Source of the DNA: Pseudoxanthomonas sp. Root65
GTDB taxonomy: Bacteria; Pseudomonadota; Gammaproteobacteria; Xanthomonadales; Xanthomonadaceae
Reading direction: 5' to 3'
Length of the DNA stretch: 28,029 nucleotides
NCBI RefSeq assembly: GCF_001427635.1
Contig: NZ_LMHA01000004.1
Location: 1-28,029, forward strand
In this document: positions 23,291 to 28,029 of the stretch, one piece after another
Layout of the letters: every line of letters begins with the position of its first letter
Numbering within the stretch: position 1 is the first letter of the stretch
The notes under the pieces: model-generated
Told to the model about the DNA's origin: nothing
Database searches by the model: none
What the model saw: the letters and a program-made list of their open reading frames with translations, nothing else
Translations under genes and position numbers: made by a program

Positions 23291-25588
23291 TCACTGCCTG
23301 ACGAGTGGCTGGGAGCCATTCACCCTGATGGGTCCACTCTCACGCTGCTTCCAGTACCTCAGAATCTCCCGTAGCGCCTCCGGTTTGTTGAGCGGCGCGC
23401 CATGTCCGGCCTGGTTTCTGGAGTTCTCGCCATGGCAGCCCGCACAGGTTCGGATCTCGCCAGACTGCAGGGTGACCCAGACGCGCTCTCGCACGATCGG
23501 TTCACCTGCGCTGTCGGTGGTCTGCCATGTCAACGCGCGATTGCTCGGAACAAAGGCCGCCGTGGAACCGTCAGCGGCGATCCTAACGCTGCCGGCGGGG
23601 CCGCCGGGATTCTGTGGATTGAGCGAGCCCTCCATCGGTTGCGCAATGGTGCGCCGCCCCTTGTTGAAGTTGTCATAGCTCCTGACCTGGTTGCCTTGCA
23701 GGATCTGGTAGTGCTGGATGGCGTAGACCTTTCCCGTATTGCCGACCGTCTTTACTCCGCCCGGAACGCCGAGATTGAACGGCTGCTGCTTGTCGCCGCG
23801 ATCGCGGCTGGTCTGATTGCGGGTAACGATCAGTGCAAGCTTGTTGGCGACCAGCCACGCGCGCAGTGCGGCTTCATCGACGTTTTCCTCCACAAGCACC
23901 GCCTTTTCGATGGGATCGATCGTCGATATCGCAGGTGCAGGACGCTGCCTGGCCACTACCTCGACCGGCTCGATTTCCCAGAGATTGCCACTGAAGTTCA
24001 GCTTGGCATCCGGACTCCACCAGGAAATGGTCTTGTGGATGCCGGACGTCAGCGGATCGCCGAGCGCGAGCGTTCCATCGCCGTTTCTTGTCATCGCATG
24101 CAGACGCAGATCGATTCCCTGTCTCACGACGGGACTCATTGTGTACGACGCCACGATGTGGCCAGACGACATCGGCAGCGGATTGCGATAGCGCCCTCCG
24201 TTGAGATTGGCGGGCGTCGCATTGGAGAAAACCATCTGCTCGGCATTGAGCGATGGACCGCCATTGAACCTGACGATCTGATCCGTCGTGAGCGAGCCGA
24301 ATTCGCGCGCGTAGATGCCGTAATAGGTTCCTGCCTCGGAGGGATCCTCGCGCACATGAAAGATGCCGCCATCCTCGCGGATCTGTTTCCTGTTCTGGAA
24401 CAGCGGTGGATCGTTCGATCCATCCCTGAGCGAGGGATCCTCGACGAATGTCCTGCCGACATACCCCAGGTATGCCAGCTCCTGTCTGCCGATGTGATTG
24501 AGCGTCAACTCACCGGTGCCATCCTGGTTCATCTGCCACGGCGTGAACAGGTTCGTCGTGAAGCCGTTGACGTCGCCGTAAGGGCTTTCCATTCCGTTTC
24601 TGGACTCCGGGAACGTCTCATTCTGCTGCGGCAACTTCTCCGCACCCGTAGCCTCACTGGCGTAGTTGCGCGGCTTGTAGGTGTCGCCCTCTGCTTGTTG
24701 ATCCCGTTGCAGATGATCCCAGCGCGTGAAGATCAGTCTGCCGAAGCTGTCGATGGTGGGGGTGAAAGCGCCGCTCGGCGTGTGATTCAGCAGCTTCAGT
24801 TCGCCGCTGGCCGGGTTCAAGGCATAGATGCCGCTGATGGTCGGCGTACTCTCGTACTCGTCCAGATGCGGGTACAGATGGGCCAGACCGCCCATTGGGC
24901 GATCCGACGTAAACAGGATGCGATCGTCGCTAGCGTACAGCGGCGACACATTGTTATAGCCTTGAGGCTGATTGGCGACCTTCGTGATGACAGCGTTGGC
25001 GCCGGCGGCCAGGCCTGTGACCTCGTACAGTTGCCACACACTTTTCGGACTCTGATACTGCTTGGGTGCTGCGCCTACCAGCATGCTGAAGATTGCTTTG
25101 TTGCCATCCCAGTGCACAGTGGGTTCGCGCACCGCGATAGCTTCCGCCGTCTGCAGCCCCTCCATGCCGAAGCCGGCTTCCTGGGTTAGATTGCGGAGCG
25201 TTCCATTGGGATAGCGGATCATCAGATCGCCCCCTCGCGGAACGCTATCCAGATTGGGGATATGGTTGGCGAAGGTGGATAGCCGGCTGGCGAACGGATC
25301 TCCCGGCGTCGGAATCTGGGTAACGAACAGGATCGGATGAGGAATCGGCCCTTCTGCTGCCGATAACGATGCGCTTGCGCTGCCTGATCGACCATGAGAC
25401 ACGACGTCGCCGGCGCTATCCAGGCCGGATCCGGTCGACGGCGAATCCGCGTTGCTCACCGCATCGCCACTCCCGCCTCCGCAGGCGGCCAACAGCATTG
25501 CCATCCCGACAAGCAACGTTAGACCTAGCCCGCCACGGCGACTCTTTGAAACGCGACACCCCACAACGTCCCCAACCTGCGTACGCAT
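23291..25588 (-). CDS. Large lipoprotein with propeller-like repeats and C-terminal heme-c site (HzsA-related)
   Basis: The product is 765 residues from ATG 25588, which has GGGGAG five bases upstream; the frame extends to a GTG at 25675. The lipoprotein signal peptide ends at LLAACGGG (lipidated Cys36). A Ser/Gly-rich linker is followed by a domain with repeated beta-propeller-like strands, for example HPILFVTQIP, DRILFTSDRPMGG and FGRLIFTRWDHL, as in PD40/WD40-like repeats. Near the C-terminus there is a single heme-c motif CAGCH (Cys715-His719) in RTCAGCHGENS. This layout matches what I recall of proteins annotated as hydrazine-synthase alpha-subunit-like (HzsA-related), which are widespread outside anammox bacteria and have no known function. 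With one heme and no partner subunits, hydrazine chemistry is not implied. It is divergent from the secreted beta-helix gene, with a short shared promoter region. Confidence 0.75.
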   Translation of the reverse strand: MRTQVGDVVGCRVSKSRRGGLGLTLLVGMAMLLAACGGGSGDAVSNADSPSTGSGLDSAGDVVSHGRSGSASASLSAAEGPIPHPILFVTQIPTPGDPFASRLSTFANHIPNLDSVPRGGDLMIRYPNGTLRNLTQEAGFGMEGLQTAEAIAVREPTVHWDGNKAIFSMLVGAAPKQYQSPKSVWQLYEVTGLAAGANAVITKVANQPQGYNNVSPLYASDDRILFTSDRPMGGLAHLYPHLDEYESTPTISGIYALNPASGELKLLNHTPSGAFTPTIDSFGRLIFTRWDHLQRDQQAEGDTYKPRNYASEATGAEKLPQQNETFPESRNGMESPYGDVNGFTTNLFTPWQMNQDGTGELTLNHIGRQELAYLGYVGRTFVEDPSLRDGSNDPPLFQNRKQIREDGGIFHVREDPSEAGTYYGIYAREFGSLTTDQIVRFNGGPSLNAEQMVFSNATPANLNGGRYRNPLPMSSGHIVASYTMSPVVRQGIDLRLHAMTRNGDGTLALGDPLTSGIHKTISWWSPDAKLNFSGNLWEIEPVEVVARQRPAPAISTIDPIEKAVLVEENVDEAALRAWLVANKLALIVTRNQTSRDRGDKQQPFNLGVPGGVKTVGNTGKVYAIQHYQILQGNQVRSYDNFNKGRRTIAQPMEGSLNPQNPGGPAGSVRIAADGSTAAFVPSNRALTWQTTDSAGEPIVRERVWVTLQSGEIRTCAGCHGENSRNQAGHGAPLNKPEALREILRYWKQRESGPIRVNGSQPLVRQ

Positions 25589-25677
25589 CGTTCTCCCCCA
25601 GCATGCGGTTATCCCAAGGCGCAGTGGAGCATGGGCCCCGTCAGGGATTCCCCTGTCTTTCGTTAGGAGGTCCACGC

Positions 25678-25707
25678 ATGGCGCACCACGGCATCCATAG
25701 AGCGTGA
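25678..25707 (+). CDS. Possible 9-codon leader peptide (MAHHGIHRA)
   Basis: A consensus AGGAGG (25665-25670) with 7-base spacing precedes an ATG and nine codons ending in TGA (25705-25707), 108 bases before the beta-helix gene. Three of nine residues are His. This is the strongest ribosome-binding site in the spacer, which makes a translated leader plausible. It overlaps the possible upstream start of the divergent lipoprotein gene. Confidence 0.3.
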   Translation: MAHHGIHRA

Positions 25708-25815
25708 AGCAGTCCGCATTTTCCGGATACGACAGGTAGGAATGCTCACTAATGGCAGTACGCCGCCCGGGGGCTAAGCCGCAAAAATGCCGCTATCCCA
25801 CGATGGAGCAGAACG

Positions 25816-27597
25816 ATGCGTACTCGATCTCTCTGGACGCTCGCCCTGCTGCTCAGCGCACCGGCCGCCCCAGCCATCGCCGCCAAGTACACGGTGGGAC
25901 CCGCCGGCTCCGGCAAGCAGTACCCGTCTCTTTCCGCGCTCTTCTCCGCAGCCAATGTCGACCTCAAACCAGGCGACATCGTTGAGGTGGACGGCAATGC
26001 CACCTACACGAGCTCGGGCGATGTCGGCATCAAAATGCGTAGCGATGATGGTGGCGCACCCGGCAATCCCGTGCGGATCGTGGGTCTGGCGATCAACGGC
26101 AAGCGTCCCATGCTGACGATGGGCAGCGGCGACCACGTGATCAAGTTCGAGCAGTCCAATCACGTGGTGTTCGAGGGCTTTGAGATCACCGGCGGTGGCG
26201 GCGGAAAGAAGAGTTGCGTTTTCAGCGAAGCGCACGATCTGGTATTGCGCGACTTGATTATCCGCGACTGTCCGGCTCACGGGCTGATTGCTGCCGACCA
26301 CAATGCAGGATCGCTTACGCTGGAATACAGCGAAATATTCAATGCCGGCGCCAACGATCAACGTCACCCCATCTACGTGACGGCCGATACCGAGCGCTAT
26401 CCTGGCGCCATCTTCCGCATGCGCTTCAACTACATCCATGACGGAAAAGGCGGCAATCTGCTGAAGAGCCGGCACAACCGCAACGAGATCCACTACAACT
26501 GGTTCGAGAATTCTTTCTATCAGGAGATCGAACTCATCGGGCCGGATTGCGCAGCCTGGTCGAACGGTACACCCCCGCCGATTGCCGGCGATTCGGAGCT
26601 GCTCGGCAACGTGATCGTGCACAAATCCAGCTGGAGCCATGCGATCCGTCTGGGTGGCGATCTCAATGGCCGTAGCCGCGGTCTGGTGCGGATGGTGAAC
26701 AACACAGTGCTCATTGATCGCCCCGGCAATTCGAACGCCATCTACGTGCAACTTGGGTTGAGGGGCTTGGAGATGCACAACAACGCCATCTATCAACCGG
26801 GCGGCGCACCGACGATTGTGGGCGAGAACAACTCGGTCGACACGCCCAGCTGCGGCTTCACCGATAGGCGCCCTTGGGTGGATGGCGTCCGAAATGTATC
26901 GGGCGGCGATAACTGGGTGCAGACCACTGCGAAAGGCGTGCCTGGCAGTCCCGAATGGGGCCGAACGCTGCGGGGGGATGACCCCCGACTCACCGACATC
27001 GCGAATCGGAACCTGCGTCCCGCCGACGGCAGCCCGTTGATCGGCAACGGCAACGTCATGCCTCCGGACGCTCCCGGCACTCCGTTCCCTTCGCCGCAAC
27101 GATTGCCGCTCTTCGATCCACCCACGCGAGCGAAAGTCATTCTGGACCAGCCACAGGCTCGTTCGAGGCCAACACAGTCGATCGCCATTGGCGCTCTGGA
27201 AAGAAGCGAAATCGTGTCCGCGCCGATTCTAGTTCATGGGTCCATGCCCTTGATTCCCAACCGCGACGCGCTGCGCGCGACGACATCATCCTTCGCATCT
27301 GGTCCAGCATCGTCAGTGCTGTCGGGAACGGCAGTCATACCAACACTGAGTACGGCGCCGAATATCTCCACCATACCGAGACTGGGTGCAGCAACAGTAT
27401 GGATGTCGGCGCCGACAAACTCACCGCGCGCAGTGAAACAGCGAACCGCGCTGGCTGCAGAGCCCCGCTCGACCTGCGTCTATCTTTGGCACGTACGCCA
27501 CCGGGCACTGCAATTGCCAGCCTTTCTGGCCACCAAACTCCCGGCATCGTTATTCCGCATTAAGGCGGAGTGTCAGTCGCGTCCAGTGCTTCCGTAG
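25816..27597 (+). CDS. Secreted right-handed beta-helix protein
   Basis: The frame encodes 593 residues, with GGAG about 9 bases before the ATG. The signal peptide is 1-23 (cleavage after AIAA). The mature start YTVGPAGSGKQYPSLSALFSAA and DIVEVDGNATYT (about 24-70) are the usual opening of parallel beta-helix proteins related to polysaccharide lyases and alginate-epimerase-type folds. Helix rungs follow (VVFEGFEITGGGGG, LVLRDLIIRDC, LTLEYSEIFNAG, FNYIHDGKGGNLLK, GLVRMVNNTVL, LEMHNNAIY). The core ends with DGSPLIGNGN and IAIGALER near residue 460. The remaining 130 residues (about 27200-27597) have no rung pattern and are unusual in composition, so the real stop may have been lost or a frameshift may lie near 27200. 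No catalytic motif for a lyase or epimerase is obvious, so substrate binding or structural roles are possible. Confidence 0.82.
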   Translation: MRTRSLWTLALLLSAPAAPAIAAKYTVGPAGSGKQYPSLSALFSAANVDLKPGDIVEVDGNATYTSSGDVGIKMRSDDGGAPGNPVRIVGLAINGKRPMLTMGSGDHVIKFEQSNHVVFEGFEITGGGGGKKSCVFSEAHDLVLRDLIIRDCPAHGLIAADHNAGSLTLEYSEIFNAGANDQRHPIYVTADTERYPGAIFRMRFNYIHDGKGGNLLKSRHNRNEIHYNWFENSFYQEIELIGPDCAAWSNGTPPPIAGDSELLGNVIVHKSSWSHAIRLGGDLNGRSRGLVRMVNNTVLIDRPGNSNAIYVQLGLRGLEMHNNAIYQPGGAPTIVGENNSVDTPSCGFTDRRPWVDGVRNVSGGDNWVQTTAKGVPGSPEWGRTLRGDDPRLTDIANRNLRPADGSPLIGNGNVMPPDAPGTPFPSPQRLPLFDPPTRAKVILDQPQARSRPTQSIAIGALERSEIVSAPILVHGSMPLIPNRDALRATTSSFASGPASSVLSGTAVIPTLSTAPNISTIPRLGAATVWMSAPTNSPRAVKQRTALAAEPRSTCVYLWHVRHRALQLPAFLATKLPASLFRIKAECQSRPVLP

Positions 27598-27931
27598 GGC
27601 TCAACTCAGCCCTACTGATTGCGCCATCAGCAAATAGCCTCAGCAGAAGTGATCGTCAGTACTAGGAAGTGGACATTGAGATACTTGGGGGCTCCTCTAC
27701 CGGGTGAATACGCCCCCACCTTTTTTTCTTCCTCAAGCACTCTTTGGAGCTCAAGTGATTGTCCTATGCGGGTGCATTTAATAGACCAGAGGCGGAGCGG
27801 CGACCTACCATTCGATACGCATCGACATTAGGCTGAAGGCTCCGGCCAAGAAAGCTGACCAACAAGAGACACGCGGATGACGCGAGCCAGGGTGCGCTGC
27901 CCTGCGACAGGTGGCGATGTTCGCTCTGGGT
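27598..27931. other. Spacer between beta-helix gene and right IS end
   Basis: These 334 bases have no recognisable gene. They hold a terminator-like hairpin at 27686-27727. Base composition is lower in GC than the preceding genes. The last 20 bases before the IS end resemble the bases outside the left IS end. Confidence 0.4.
27686..27727 (+). terminator. Intrinsic terminator candidate
   Basis: TGGGGGC (27686-27692) pairs with GCCCCCA (27712-27718) across a 19-base loop. Seven T residues follow at 27721-27727. The run of T after a GC stem is the best intrinsic-terminator signal in the window. It lies about 90 bases past the beta-helix frame end. Confidence 0.6.
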
Positions 27932-28029
27932 CGCGGATTCATATGATCGACGCAACACACGGATAGCTGCATAGGCAGCAGGAGTGTTGCGGGTGAAGCG
28001 CAGGCAGAGGATCTACTACACCGATACCC
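27932..28029 (+). mobile_element. IS30-family element, 5' end (partial, right copy)
   Basis: This is the exact reverse complement of positions 7-104. It holds the outer end and the beginning of an IS30-family transposase that continues out of the window. With the left copy it makes a 98-base perfect terminal inverted repeat of the whole window. Confidence 0.75.
27993..28029 (+). CDS. IS30-family transposase, N-terminal fragment (cut by window edge)
   Basis: GTG at 27993, about 8 bases after GCAGGAG, opens a frame reading MKRRQRIYYTDT before the window ends. It is identical to the left-end copy as far as both are visible. Everything beyond the first twelve residues is outside the window. Confidence 0.7.
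   Translation, partial: MKRRQRIYYTDT

Noticed and set aside
23402..25189. 595-codon plus-strand frame opposite the HzsA-like lipoprotein
   Set aside because: It is a shadow frame. The minus frame has a lipobox and a heme motif.
23291..25588. Hydrazine synthesis (anammox-type) function
   Set aside because: There is only one heme-c site and no beta/gamma subunits or other anammox genes; the resemblance is limited to one chain.
25774..27099. 441-codon minus-strand frame opposite the beta-helix gene
   Set aside because: It has no domain, no start signal and biased composition. The plus frame has a signal peptide and beta-helix rungs.

Overview
The window looks like chromosomal DNA of a high-GC gammaproteobacterium of the Xanthomonadales/Lysobacterales. 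This is an inference from a large TonB-dependent receptor, paired YadA-type adhesins, GAF-type NarL-family kinases and an IS30-family transposase start of the kind common in that order. No rRNA, tRNA, CRISPR array, phage genes or plasmid functions are visible. A perfect 98-base inverted repeat lies at the two extreme ends. It holds the 5' end of an IS30-family transposase reading outward on both sides, so the 28 kb sits between two oppositely oriented copies of one insertion sequence. That is either a real composite arrangement or simply an assembly contig that stops in a repeat.

Layout, left to right. Positions 1-1.6 kb hold the IS end, a PaiB-like flavin-binding regulator and a PaaI-type thioesterase, with an orphan 16-base palindrome upstream. 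Positions 1.8-5.7 kb hold two tandem trimeric autotransporter adhesins, one with a collagen-like segment and one with EF-hand-like loops in its head. Positions 6-8.25 kb hold a GAF-GAF histidine kinase coupled to a decayed NarL-type response regulator. Positions 8.4-14.1 kb hold an orphan HvfA/bufferin-like Cys-rich precursor, an exported M20 metallopeptidase, a GNAT and a TonB-dependent receptor. Positions 14.3-16.8 kb hold a second, intact kinase/regulator pair paralogous to the first. Positions 16.8-20.75 kb (minus strand) hold a run of five genes: diheme cytochrome c, FHA protein, four-helix membrane protein, secreted Rid-family protein and secreted esterase. Positions 20.9-23.2 kb (plus strand) hold GNAT, orphan NarL-type regulator and GNAT. 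Positions 23.3-27.6 kb hold a divergent pair: a large HzsA-like lipoprotein with one heme-c site and a secreted beta-helix protein. The IS end follows.

The genes look like an accessory, cell-envelope-directed region. Most products carry signal peptides, lipid anchors or outer-membrane domains, and several families are duplicated (two adhesins, two kinases, three regulators, three GNATs). The most interesting threads are: (1) a signalling network in which the first kinase has lost its own regulator while a close paralogue survives as an orphan 14 kb away; (2) an HvfA-like metallophore/bufferin precursor with no maturation genes nearby; (3) the cytochrome-FHA-membrane-Rid-esterase gene run, a combination I do not recognise. 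All functional statements rest on reading protein motifs by eye; no database search was possible.
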